A DNA stretch of 39,052 nt from Bacteroidota bacterium (lineage in GTDB: Bacteria > Bacteroidota > Ignavibacteria > Kryptoniales > JAKASW01): positions 1 to 39,052 of the forward strand of contig JAJYRM010000030.1 in NCBI GenBank assembly GCA_021794075.1. The letters run 5' to 3'. Made by a program: the position numbers and the translations under genes. Each line of letters starts with the position of its first letter. Positions within the stretch are counted from its first letter, which is position 1. Below the pieces are notes generated by a model, which saw nothing but the letters and a program-made list of their open reading frames with translations, searched no databases and had not been told where the DNA came from. Shown piece by piece: positions 8,098 to 16,594 of the stretch.

Positions 8098-9629
8098 GGA
8101 AAGCAATTTTAGCAGTCATACCGTTGATCGTGGCAGCGCTTATCCTGGCCGGATGCGGCAAATCAGGAGATGGAAGCAGTAGTTCAAACGGCGATTCAGC
8201 CAAAGTCGCCGACAATTCCAGCGGCCGGAAAATTCTTTATTGGTACGATCCGATGACGCCGACGATCCATTTCAATCATCCAGGTAAATCTCCGACGATG
8301 GATATGGATCTCGTTCCGATGTATGCGGACGGTGGTGAAAACAACCCGAACGTGATAAGAATCAATCCGGCGATGGTTCAGAACATCGGCGTGGTCACCG
8401 CGCCAGTCGAACGCAGAAGACTTACGCGGACGATCAATACTTACGGCGTGGTGATGCCGGATGAGAAGAGCATCAGCGACATAAACACACGTGTCAGCGG
8501 ATGGATTGACAAGCTTTATTTCGACTACACCGGCATGGAAGTGCGTAAAGCCCAGCCGATGGCCGTGATTTACAGTCCTGAGCTTATTGCAGCCGAGCAG
8601 GAATTCCTGCAATCTGTGAGCTTCGCCGATGTCAGCGGGAACACCGTCACTTCGTCAAACAGTCTCATCAGCAGCGCACGTGAACGCCTCCGATTCTTCG
8701 GGATGAGCGACAGTGAAATCAACGAGCTGCAGAAAACGGGTAAGGTCATCGACCGCGTCACAATCCATTCACCGAGCGATGGCGTAATTCTGGAGAAGGA
8801 TGTACTCGACGGCCAGAAAATTTCCGAAGGGCAGACTCTTTTCAGGGTTGCAAACCTGTATCACGTCTGGATTCTGGCAGATATTTTCAAAATCGACATG
8901 CCGTTCCTGAAGCTCGGCTCACCTGCGACCGTGACTTATAACAGCGGTGAGACTTATCATGGTACTGTCGACTTCGTCTACCCGGAAGTTGATGTCACCG
9001 CGAGGAGTGTCAAGGTCCGGATTCCTCTTCATAATCCCGGGATGACGATGAAAGTTGGACAGTATGTCGACGTCGCAATTCACTCTCCTGTCAGTTACAA
9101 CGCAATTGCCGTTCCTTCCGAGGCAGTCATCAACACAGGTTTGAGAAAGGTCGTCGCAGTCGCACTCGGTGGAGGAAGATTTGAAATACAACAGGTAGAC
9201 CTCGGCGCTTACGCGGGTGGGTATTATGAGGTGCTCGCCGGACTCAACGTTGGAGATACCGTAGTGATTTCGGGGCAATTCCTGATCGATTCAGACGCGA
9301 ACCTGAAATCGGCAGGTACCGCGATGGCCGGAATGAAAATGGGAAACGGAGAAAGGGAAGCTGGGGGGCAAGGAGAGATGGAGAATACGCGGGGTATGGA
9401 TTTGAATGGCAGAAAGTCAGAGGTCGGAGATCGGAAGTCAGAGAAGATGGAAATGCCAGGCATGGACATGCACGGCAAGGAGACGCCCCGTCCCGCACCG
9501 AACTCAGAACGACGCCTGCGTGCCGAAACGCACTCCGGCGTGCAGCCACGAACCAAGAACAACTCAACTGAACACATGGACATGCCCGGCATGAATATGT
9601 CGCACGACTCAAGCGGACAGGAGCACTGA
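8094..9629 (+). CDS. cusB: RND periplasmic adaptor lipoprotein with N-terminal metal-binding domain and Met-rich tail
   Basis: A 511-residue membrane-fusion protein. A lipobox (LILAGC, Cys21) anchors it. Residues about 48-77 hold a heavy-metal-binding domain with the typical YWYDPMTP and MDMDLVPMY motifs. The following barrel-sandwich, helical hairpin and beta domains (for example GWIDKLYFDYTGMEVRKAQ) match CusB-like adaptors. The last roughly 105 residues are unusual: MAGMKM, GMDL, MEMPGMDMHG and HMDMPGMNMSHD are separated by low-complexity stretches encoded by purine-rich or tandem DNA that looks like intergenic repeat sequence. Met/His motifs suggest Cu(I)/Ag(I) capture. The start overlaps the cusC stop, and the stop is one base before cusA. 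Confidence 0.93.
   Translation: MRKAILAVIPLIVAALILAGCGKSGDGSSSSNGDSAKVADNSSGRKILYWYDPMTPTIHFNHPGKSPTMDMDLVPMYADGGENNPNVIRINPAMVQNIGVVTAPVERRRLTRTINTYGVVMPDEKSISDINTRVSGWIDKLYFDYTGMEVRKAQPMAVIYSPELIAAEQEFLQSVSFADVSGNTVTSSNSLISSARERLRFFGMSDSEINELQKTGKVIDRVTIHSPSDGVILEKDVLDGQKISEGQTLFRVANLYHVWILADIFKIDMPFLKLGSPATVTYNSGETYHGTVDFVYPEVDVTARSVKVRIPLHNPGMTMKVGQYVDVAIHSPVSYNAIAVPSEAVINTGLRKVVAVALGGGRFEIQQVDLGAYAGGYYEVLAGLNVGDTVVISGQFLIDSDANLKSAGTAMAGMKMGNGEREAGGQGEMENTRGMDLNGRKSEVGDRKSEKMEMPGMDMHGKETPRPAPNSERRLRAETHSGVQPRTKNNSTEHMDMPGMNMSHDSSGQEH
9411..9446 (+). repeat. Degenerate GTCAGAG/TCGGAG repeat inside the adaptor gene
   Basis: Imperfect short repeats (GTCAGAG, GTCGGAG, TCGGAAGTCAGAG) lie inside the coding region for the Met-rich tail and encode the hydrophilic spacer RKSEVGDRKSEK. 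Purine-rich DNA at 9346-9390 and an ACCAAGAACAA-type stretch near 9549 look alike in style. Such short runs are more usual between genes than in coding DNA. Confidence 0.5.
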
Positions 9630-9630
9630 C

Positions 9631-12600
9631 ATGCTGGCGAAAATAATTGAATGGTCTATCAAGAACAGGTTCATCGTAATTGTACTTCTGATCTTCGTGC
9701 TCGCGGCAGGGTATTTCTCGCTAACGACGAGTCCCGTCGACGCGATACCGGATCTCAGCGACGTCGAGGTTATCGTTTACACCGAATATCCAGGCCAGTC
9801 GCCGACGGTCGTGCAGGACCAGGTGACTTACCCTCTGACCTCTTCGCTCATCTCACTCCCAAAGGCTAAAGTGGTACGCGGATATTCCTACTTCGGTTTC
9901 TCGCTGGTTTACATAATATTCAAGAGCGGAACCGATCTTTACTGGGCCCGGAGCAGGGTTCTGGAATATCTGAACTACGCCGCAAACCGTCTTCCTCCCG
10001 GAGTGACACCTTCACTCGGCCCCGACGCGACTCCTGTCGGATGGGTATACGAGTATGCTTTGAAGTCGAATAAGCGGAGTCTCGGAGATCTGCGAACGAT
10101 TCAGGATTATTATCTCAAATACGGTCTCGAATCGGTTCCCGGTGTCGCGGAAGTAGCGAGCGTCGGCGGTTATGTAAAGGAATGGCAGGCCACGCTCGAT
10201 CCGCGTAAGCTCCTCGCTTACCACATCTCGCCGATGCAGGTGATGAACGCCATAAAGCAGAGCAACAACGACGTCGGCGGAGACGTGATAGATCACTCCG
10301 GATACGAGCTGATGGTAAGAGGACTCGGTTACATCAAGACAATACGTGACATGAAGGACATACCGCTGGGGGTTTCGAAAGGCGGGAAGTTCTATCCGCT
10401 AGCCCAGGGCGCAAGGAGCACAGCGCAGAGCGTGGGCGGTAGTGGTGGGTCGATGGGAGGTAGTTCTGCCGGCGCAGGCATGTCTGGCGGCTCCGGAAAT
10501 TCGCAATTCGCAATTCGCAATCCGCAATCAAGTTTCTCCACAGGTACTCCGGTTCTTCTGGGCGATGTTGCAAACGTCCAGATTGTTGCCGCTGCACGCC
10601 GGGGAGTAGCAGACCTAAACGGGAAAGGAGACGTGGTCGCCGGAATTGTGGAAATGCGATACGGTGAAAACGCACTCAAGGTAATCGAGGGAGTCAAGCA
10701 GAAGCTCGCGGAGCTGAAGTCCGGACTTCCGCCGGATGTTCAGATCGTTCCCGTTTACGACCGCGCGCACCTTATCCACCGGGCCATCAACACGCTCGAA
10801 GATAAACTCATCGAGGAGTCGATAATCGTCGCGCTGGTCTGCCTCCTCTTCTTGTTCCATTTCAGGAGCGGGTTCGTCGCGATATTCACGTTGCCGACGG
10901 CAATTCTCATGGCGTTCATAGTCATGCGATGGCAGGGTCTCAACGCTAACATAATGTCGCTTGGAGGGATAGCCGTCGCGATTGGCGCCATGGTTGACTC
11001 CGCGATTATCATGATAGAGAACGCGCATAAGCACATAGAAGCAGATGGTGGCAAGACCGACCGCTGGAAACTGATCACTGAGTCGTCTAAGGAAGTCGGA
11101 CCTTCGCTCTTCTACTCTCTCCTCGTGATAACCGTTTCCTTCATTCCGGTCTTTGCCTTGACAGGTCAGTCGGGCCGGATGTTCAAGCCCCTTGCCTTCA
11201 CCAAGACTTACTCGATGGCTGCTGCCGCACTTCTCGGCATCACCGTCGTCCCAATACTCATGGGGTATTTCATTCGAGGAAAGATACCTCCGGAGGAAAA
11301 GAACCCGATCAACAGGATATTGATGCGGATCTACACGCCTGTTCTTGACTTCGTGCTGAAGTTCAGGTGGTACGTCCTGGGAGCGGTTGTTGTTGTACTT
11401 GGAATTACAATCTATCCCTATATGAAACTGGGATCTGAGTTTATGCCTCCGCTTTGGGAAGGAACATTCCTTTACATGCCGTCGACGTTCCCGGGCATTT
11501 CAGTTACACAGGCCCGGCAGACTCTCGAGATGACGGATAAGATCATAAAGAAATTCCCCGAAGTGTCGACGGTCTTCGGAAAAGCCGGAAGGGCGAACAC
11601 GCCTCTTGATCCAGCCGGGTTCGATATGTTCGAGACAACGGTCAACCTGAAGCCTCAATCCCAGTGGCCCAAAGGGATGACTCCTAAGAAACTGGAGACG
11701 GCTCTTAACGACGCGTTGCAGGTCCCGGGTCTATCGAACGTCTGGACCATGCCGATCAAAAACCGCGTCGACATGACGAGCACGGGAATAAAAAGCCAGA
11801 TAGGCATAAAGATCTTCGGACCCAACCTCGACTCTCTCCAAACAATAGGCGAAAGGATCGAGGCGCTTCTGCAGAAACTTCCGCAGACGCAGAGCGCGTT
11901 TGCCGAACGCGTCGAGTACGGCAACTATGTCGACTTCAATATAGACAGGACCGAAGCCGCGAGGTACGATCTATCGGTACAGGATATCGAAGATGTGATA
12001 CAGAGCGCTATCGGCGGCATGCCTGTTGGCAAGATCGTGTCAGGAATTGAACGTTTTCCGATAGACATCCGATATGGATTGGAGCAGCGCGACACTCCTG
12101 AACAGCTCGAGCGTGTGCTCGTCCCGACACCGACGGGCGCTCAGATTCCGCTCGGCGACGTGGCGAAGATGACGATTCACCACGGCCCGATGTTCATCCG
12201 GACTGAAGGTGCGATCCCGACGATCTACGTATTCGTCGATGCCAGCACATCGAACATCGGCGGTTACGTCGCTAAGGCGAAGAAATACCTCGACAATCAC
12301 TTGACTCTACCGAACGGATACTATATTACCTGGAGCGGACAGTTCGAGTTCATGCAGGAAGCCGCGAAGACGCTCAGGATGGTTATACCCGCGACACTGC
12401 TACTAATCCTTCTGATTATTTATCTAAATACCAGATCGCCGATCAAGACCGCGATTGTTCTCCTTGCATTGCCGTTCTCGCTTGTCGGCTCGTTCTGGTA
12501 CCTCTACATTCTTCACTACGATATGAGCGTCGCCGTATGGGTCGGCTTGATCGCGCTTGCCGGATTGAGCGCCGAGACAGGTGTTGTCATGCTTCTCTAT

Positions 12601-12912
12601 CTTGACATCGCGTACGACAAGATGAAGGGAGAGGGGAGAATGTTCACGCTGGCGCATTTGAAAGAGGCGATTCATGAAGGAGCCGTGCGGAGAGTGCGAC
12701 CGAAGATAATGACCGCTGTTGCGATACTTGCTGGTCTGCTGCCCATCATGTGGAGCACCGGAACGGGAGCGGACGTGATGAAGAGGATTGCTGCCCCGAT
12801 GGTGGGCGGCGTCATTACCAGTGTGTTGATGGAGTTCGCTATTTACCCGATAATATATTATCTGTGGAAAGGCCGCGAGTTGAAGCAAGAGATCCCGGCA
12901 GGGGGTGAATAG
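9631..12912 (+). CDS. cusA: CusA-type heavy-metal RND efflux pump
   Basis: A 1093-residue inner-membrane proton/metal antiporter that drives Cu(I)/Ag(I) export through the adaptor and channel. Twelve helices and two large periplasmic loops are visible. Asp456 in GAMVDSAIIMIENAHKH matches the CusA proton-relay helix; the CzcA branch has a different form. Met616 (LYMPSTFPG), Met666 (GFDMFETT) and Met715 (NRVDMTSTG) reproduce the CusA methionine triad with the same spacing (50 and 49 residues). In the first periplasmic loop about 45 extra residues, rich in Gly, Ser and Met, lie between GGKFYPLAQ and TPVLLGDVA; part of this insert is encoded by a 7-base tandem repeat. The later numbering shift relative to E. 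coli CusA fits this insert. Confidence 0.96.
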   Translation: MLAKIIEWSIKNRFIVIVLLIFVLAAGYFSLTTSPVDAIPDLSDVEVIVYTEYPGQSPTVVQDQVTYPLTSSLISLPKAKVVRGYSYFGFSLVYIIFKSGTDLYWARSRVLEYLNYAANRLPPGVTPSLGPDATPVGWVYEYALKSNKRSLGDLRTIQDYYLKYGLESVPGVAEVASVGGYVKEWQATLDPRKLLAYHISPMQVMNAIKQSNNDVGGDVIDHSGYELMVRGLGYIKTIRDMKDIPLGVSKGGKFYPLAQGARSTAQSVGGSGGSMGGSSAGAGMSGGSGNSQFAIRNPQSSFSTGTPVLLGDVANVQIVAAARRGVADLNGKGDVVAGIVEMRYGENALKVIEGVKQKLAELKSGLPPDVQIVPVYDRAHLIHRAINTLEDKLIEESIIVALVCLLFLFHFRSGFVAIFTLPTAILMAFIVMRWQGLNANIMSLGGIAVAIGAMVDSAIIMIENAHKHIEADGGKTDRWKLITESSKEVGPSLFYSLLVITVSFIPVFALTGQSGRMFKPLAFTKTYSMAAAALLGITVVPILMGYFIRGKIPPEEKNPINRILMRIYTPVLDFVLKFRWYVLGAVVVVLGITIYPYMKLGSEFMPPLWEGTFLYMPSTFPGISVTQARQTLEMTDKIIKKFPEVSTVFGKAGRANTPLDPAGFDMFETTVNLKPQSQWPKGMTPKKLETALNDALQVPGLSNVWTMPIKNRVDMTSTGIKSQIGIKIFGPNLDSLQTIGERIEALLQKLPQTQSAFAERVEYGNYVDFNIDRTEAARYDLSVQDIEDVIQSAIGGMPVGKIVSGIERFPIDIRYGLEQRDTPEQLERVLVPTPTGAQIPLGDVAKMTIHHGPMFIRTEGAIPTIYVFVDASTSNIGGYVAKAKKYLDNHLTLPNGYYITWSGQFEFMQEAAKTLRMVIPATLLLILLIIYLNTRSPIKTAIVLLALPFSLVGSFWYLYILHYDMSVAVWVGLIALAGLSAETGVVMLLYLDIAYDKMKGEGRMFTLAHLKEAIHEGAVRRVRPKIMTAVAILAGLLPIMWSTGTGADVMKRIAAPMVGGVITSVLMEFAIYPIIYYLWKGRELKQEIPAGGE
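10498..10529 (+). repeat. 7-base tandem repeat inside cusA
   Basis: About four and a half copies of AATTCGC (the fourth is AATCCGC) run in tandem within the cusA insert. Because the unit is not a multiple of three, each copy is read in a new frame, giving NSQFAIRNPQ. The DNA just upstream encodes a Gly/Ser/Met-rich linker. The reading frame stays open on both sides. Confidence 0.85.
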
Positions 12913-13062
12913 CGTTGACAACTGGAATAGCACCTGGAGCGGCGATGGTTCTCACCGCCGCTATGCTACAAGATAAACTACCAGTATCATCGAACTTGCA
13001 AAAGGGAAGACAGGACCCGTCGACAGAGTCGAATAGCGAATGCAACATTAAAGGAGACCAAG

Positions 13063-13206
13063 ATGGCTGGGAAGCTATTTCGTGGGATAGGCATTGCTCA
13101 ATGTGATGAGGCAAGAGGAGCCGGACCCGGAACGCAAATGTTCAACTTCTGCTTTCTCATCCGCTTTGGTGCATCCCTTGAAACTCGGATTAAGGAGTGG
13201 TTATGA
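13063..13206 (+). CDS. Candidate 47-residue protein upstream of the GDCCVFCSY gene
   Basis: The frame starts at an ATG with a strong ribosome site (AAAGGAG, seven bases away). Its stop codon overlaps the ATG of the next gene as ATGA. It encodes MAGKLFRGIGIAQCDEARG and then a short hydrophobic stretch (MFNFCFLIRFG), ending RIKEWL. No family is recognised. It could be a real small protein, a leader that couples translation to the next gene, or a relic. Support is the ribosome site and the stop/start overlap only. Confidence 0.4.
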   Translation: MAGKLFRGIGIAQCDEARGAGPGTQMFNFCFLIRFGASLETRIKEWL

Positions 13207-13427
13207 ATACAAAAGGAGAAGCAATTCGATTTGCCATACTCACCTGCCCAGACTGCGGTTTCAAGGAGAGGGTCGAGATGCCGACCAACGCCTGCCAACA
13301 CTTTTACCGGTGCCAGGGGTGCGAGAAAGTGTTGAAGCCTAAACAAGGCGACTGTTGTGTGTTCTGCTCATATGCCGACGTGAAGTGCCCGCCGCAACAA
13401 TTGGAGGAACATAGAGGAAATCCATAG
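13203..13427 (+). CDS. Small Cys-rich GDCCVFCSY-motif protein
   Basis: A 74-residue protein, probably cytosolic. It has a first pair of cysteines (TCPDCGF), a second (YRCQGCEKVL) and the diagnostic GDCCVFCSYADVKCPP block. I recall small proteins with a GDCCVFCSYG...CPP motif as conserved hypotheticals near metal-resistance genes in several phyla; this is memory, not a search. The eight or nine cysteines suggest a zinc or copper ribbon. ATG 13203 has AGGAG five bases upstream and overlaps the stop of the candidate ORF before it. It lies 290 bases after cusA on the same strand, consistent with a role in the copper island. Confidence 0.8.
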   Translation: MNTKGEAIRFAILTCPDCGFKERVEMPTNACQHFYRCQGCEKVLKPKQGDCCVFCSYADVKCPPQQLEEHRGNP

Positions 13428-13693
13428 TTCCTGAAGGATTGGCGAATCGCAGGCTCTTCATTGCAGTGCTGGCCGGCAAGATCACCCAAATCAGTCGACT
13501 ATGGAGAACGTCAAATGACAGCTTGACAGAGGTTCAACTCACTCGCGACCCTTTTATAGCTTTGTTCGCTTGCAGCGTGAGTGAACCTGCTGGTACGAAC
13601 GCGACGTCATCTTCCAACATTGCTTGTAAGTTAAGCCTACACCATGTCCTTAAGAAAGTGCCAGGATCGTCCGATATAGAAACAGGAAGGCAT

Positions 13694-14212
13694 ATGAAGA
13701 CATCCTTTTTGTTCGTAATCGCTCTCAGTCTGGTTCTCGACAGTTGTGGCGGAGGTCTCGAATTGACGATGAAGCCAAGTAAAGGGTTCAAGGTGAAATC
13801 GTCTGTAGAAGTCGAGAGCAACGGCTTCGACCCTTTAAGCCTAAGATCAAAAATTGCGAGAGCCCTCTTCAAGAATGGGATCAATGTCGAATCGCCGTTA
13901 TTCACCGCGGCCGGAAGCCCGCGTCAGCAAGATTTGGTGAGCCAGGCTGCAGCTCCAACAACTGTTGGGAAGTCTGATTCTGTGGCGGCTGGCTCATCTA
14001 CAGTTAATGGGCGGGGGCAAAGTCCCTTGTACTTTCTGGAGTTTACGTACAAATCAGATTACACATTCTCAGGGGGAGTGATTACGGATTTCTCTGCGAC
14101 TATCCTCAAAGCCGGAGAGATCGTTGGAGAGATAGGCTATCATGGCGGTCGAATGACGCCAGAACAGTTGGCAGAAAATGTCGGGAAAGAACTCGCGCAG
14201 AAATTGAAGTAA
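13694..14212 (+). CDS. Small predicted lipoprotein of unknown function
   Basis: The 172-residue product begins MKTSFLFVIALSLVLDSC. The LDSC sequence is a near-lipobox with Asp at the second position, so lipidation at Cys18 is likely but not certain. The mature part has a Ser/Ala/Thr-rich middle and a C-terminal domain (YFLEFTYKSDYTFSGG, then SATILKAGEIVGEIGYHG) ending in a helix (PEQLAENVGKELAQKLK). The order of strands and final helix recalls small envelope lipoproteins of the LpoB/CsgG type, but this is a loose resemblance. The ribosome site is AGGAAGG. It ends only 14 bases before the convergent multicopper oxidase gene. Confidence 0.75.
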   Translation: MKTSFLFVIALSLVLDSCGGGLELTMKPSKGFKVKSSVEVESNGFDPLSLRSKIARALFKNGINVESPLFTAAGSPRQQDLVSQAAAPTTVGKSDSVAAGSSTVNGRGQSPLYFLEFTYKSDYTFSGGVITDFSATILKAGEIVGEIGYHGGRMTPEQLAENVGKELAQKLK

Positions 14213-14226
14213 AGGCTGTTTTGATA

Positions 14227-16560
14227 CTAGTACGTGTACGCTATTCCTCCTCCCACTCCATAGTCTGAATCGTAATTGGCCGACAGCGAAAAGTATCTTG
14301 TCAATATGTAACTCATCCCTATGGCGTATTCGTTATCGGTGTTCCACATGCCGCTTAGTCTTAGACGCGAAGTCAACGCCAGATCGCTCCTGCTCAGCTG
14401 AAATCTCAGGTGCCCAGTATCATCAACTCGTAAGTCTGTCTGGATGAACAGTGGCAGGAGGTAGCGCACGCCTACTACTCCAACCGTTCGATTGTTTATC
14501 CGATATTCCTCAGTGCCGGGAACTATGTGGGGGAGCCTGTCAAGCTTTCTGAAATCCACGCCAACGTATGCTTCCAGGAATTGCGTATTACCGAAGAGCC
14601 GGCCGAAGCGGGCTTCCCCCTGGTAATCACCATGATAGTCGGCGGCGCCCGTAAACTGAAAAACATAACTCCGGCTTACGTCCCTTATTGTCGGGAAGAT
14701 GCCGTTGGACTGCGCCGCGGCATTGAGGGAAAAATACCAACTGTTATCCATGCTCACGAATTTCTGATAAGCGTCTTTTACAGTATCAACCTCAGCGTTG
14801 GGTGGGGCAGCCGCTCCGGAAGGAGAACCTGCGGGTGCCACGTTGAATACTCTCGCCATGCCGCTGTTCATGTGGTAAAGAATATGGCAGTGGTAGAACC
14901 AGTCTCCGGTATGCGGTTCGTTGAACTCGATTGTATCGGTCTCCATCGGCATCACGTCGAGCACATTCTTCATCGGATCGTAATCTCCGTGCCCGTTGAG
15001 AATCCTGAATGACGTTCCGTGGAGGTGCATCGGGTGGCGCATCATCGTTGAGTTGTGAATGATGATCACCACGTTTTCTCTCTTGCGCATCCTTATCCTG
15101 TGTGCTTGAGAAAGTGTCTTGTTGTTTATCGACCATTGATACCTGCGCATGTTTCCGGTAAGATCGAAATGCAGAGTGTCGGTTGGCCAATCCGGCAGAG
15201 TTGTTTTCACGGGCGACTTCAGCATGCCGTAATTGAGAGTCACGATACCACCCGGCGAATTGTCGCCCATGTCCATGTTCATACTCCTTCCGCCGGTATC
15301 TGATCCGGCCGCGGCGGACATGCCGCTCGTCCCAGACATTTCGTTCATACCCGACATCCCGCTCATTCCCGACATTCCGTTCATGCTGGACATACCGTCC
15401 ATTTTCCCCTTTGCGTGTTCACTTTTTGCCCTCGGGTGATTGTCCACATTAGGGTACATGGGACTAAACACATCGTATTCCTGGTCTGACATCTTCATAT
15501 TTCCCATGCCTCCCGATGAATACATCATATCGTTCATCGCCTGCATCCCCTTGAAGTAGTTGAGCTTCCCAAGTTTCGGAGCGTATACATTCTCTCCGCT
15601 GCCGAGCCAGAGCGATGCACTGCCCATGCGGTCTTCAGCGGTCGCAAGGAATTCATAGCTCTTGTTTCTTGGCACAGTCACGATAACGTCATAAGTTTCG
15701 CCTACGCCTATTATCATCCTGTCGACCTTGACCGGCACGTCGTCACCGCCGTCGCTGGCAATAACGGTCAGCTTGCCTCCTGCGAACTGCAGCCAGAAAT
15801 ACGTCGATGAGGAAGCATTTATGATGCGAAGTCTTACTTGGTCTCCTGCTCTGAGCCGTGGCAGGCGCCGACTCTCTCTTCCGTTCAGCAGGTACGCATT
15901 GTAGTGAACGTCGCTCACGCCCATCGCCGGCATCCTGTGCCATTCCTGTATGAACTTTGCGCCAAAGTATCCATTTATCAGCGCACCTCCCCAGCTCTGC
16001 ACGGATCCATTTTTTATGTTGTACCAATCGTTCCCGCTTTTGAGTGTGCGCATGACCTGATCGGGACTTTCGTTTGTCCAGTCGCTTAGTACGACGTCAT
16101 ATTGCGGGATCGTATCGGTAGGATGTCTTCTGTGGAGTATCAGTGCTCCATACTCTCCTATCTGTTCCTGGAAGCCCATATGAGAATGATACCAGTAAGT
16201 ACCATGCTGCACTATTGGAAACTTATACAAATGCGTTGTGTGGGGAAGGATAGGGGCGGTCGTCAGGTACGGAACTCCGTCCTGCGTGTTGGGAAGTATG
16301 AGCCCGTGCCAGTGAATCGATGTCGGCACGTTCATCATGTTGTGCACGTAAATTTCAGCTGTGTCCCCCTCCGTGAAATTCAATGTCGGCCCGGGTATGT
16401 GTCCGTTAGCCGCGATGGCTCTGACAGTCTTTCCCGTAAAGTTGACTGTAGTGTCGCTCACGTAGAGGTCATACCGCACAACTCTCTGCGCATACGCATT
16501 GGCAGCTGTAACCAGAATGAGGAATGTCGCGTATCTAGTGAGAATTCTTTTGTTGTTCAT
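14227..16560 (-). CDS. Multicopper oxidase fused to a C-terminal outer-membrane-barrel-like domain
   Basis: The 777-residue product has a signal peptide (LTRYATFLILVTAANAYAQ) and a CopA/laccase-type multicopper oxidase. Copper ligands are HWHG (His83, His85), YWYHSHMG (His126, His128), HPMHLHG (about 508) and HCHILYHMNSGM (about 557). Residues about 386-414 form an MSGM-type Met-rich segment like those that bind Cu(I) in CueO and CopA. After the oxidase the protein continues for about 190 residues as alternating amphipathic strands (for example EAYVGVDFRKL, FQLSRSDLALTSRLRLSG, YFSLSANYDSDYGVG) ending in GGGIAYTY, which looks like a CopB-type outer-membrane barrel. ATG 16560 precedes the signal peptide; ATG 16584 is possible. 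Likely role is Cu(I) oxidation at the outer membrane. Confidence 0.93.
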   Translation of the reverse strand: MNNKRILTRYATFLILVTAANAYAQRVVRYDLYVSDTTVNFTGKTVRAIAANGHIPGPTLNFTEGDTAEIYVHNMMNVPTSIHWHGLILPNTQDGVPYLTTAPILPHTTHLYKFPIVQHGTYWYHSHMGFQEQIGEYGALILHRRHPTDTIPQYDVVLSDWTNESPDQVMRTLKSGNDWYNIKNGSVQSWGGALINGYFGAKFIQEWHRMPAMGVSDVHYNAYLLNGRESRRLPRLRAGDQVRLRIINASSSTYFWLQFAGGKLTVIASDGGDDVPVKVDRMIIGVGETYDVIVTVPRNKSYEFLATAEDRMGSASLWLGSGENVYAPKLGKLNYFKGMQAMNDMMYSSGGMGNMKMSDQEYDVFSPMYPNVDNHPRAKSEHAKGKMDGMSSMNGMSGMSGMSGMNEMSGTSGMSAAAGSDTGGRSMNMDMGDNSPGGIVTLNYGMLKSPVKTTLPDWPTDTLHFDLTGNMRRYQWSINNKTLSQAHRIRMRKRENVVIIIHNSTMMRHPMHLHGTSFRILNGHGDYDPMKNVLDVMPMETDTIEFNEPHTGDWFYHCHILYHMNSGMARVFNVAPAGSPSGAAAPPNAEVDTVKDAYQKFVSMDNSWYFSLNAAAQSNGIFPTIRDVSRSYVFQFTGAADYHGDYQGEARFGRLFGNTQFLEAYVGVDFRKLDRLPHIVPGTEEYRINNRTVGVVGVRYLLPLFIQTDLRVDDTGHLRFQLSRSDLALTSRLRLSGMWNTDNEYAIGMSYILTRYFSLSANYDSDYGVGGGIAYTY
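15317..15403 (-). repeat. Met-Ser-Gly coding repeats in the multicopper oxidase
   Basis: Imperfect 9-to-12-base units encode repeated MSGM, MNGM and MNEM motifs in the interdomain segment of the oxidase. About nine methionines fall within 29 residues. Such segments bind Cu(I) in related oxidases; length variation between strains would be expected. Confidence 0.8.
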
Positions 16561-16594
16561 TTCCTGTAAGGCCTCTCTCGGCATGGTGGAAGCG

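Noticed and set aside
12915-13106. TTG-started 63-codon frame right after cusA
   Set aside because: It has no family features and overlaps the better-supported 47-residue ORF with a strong ribosome site.
13439-13693. N-terminal extension of the lipoprotein frame
   Set aside because: The frame is open, but the signal peptide and lipobox begin at ATG 13694 with its own ribosome site, so the extension is untranslated.
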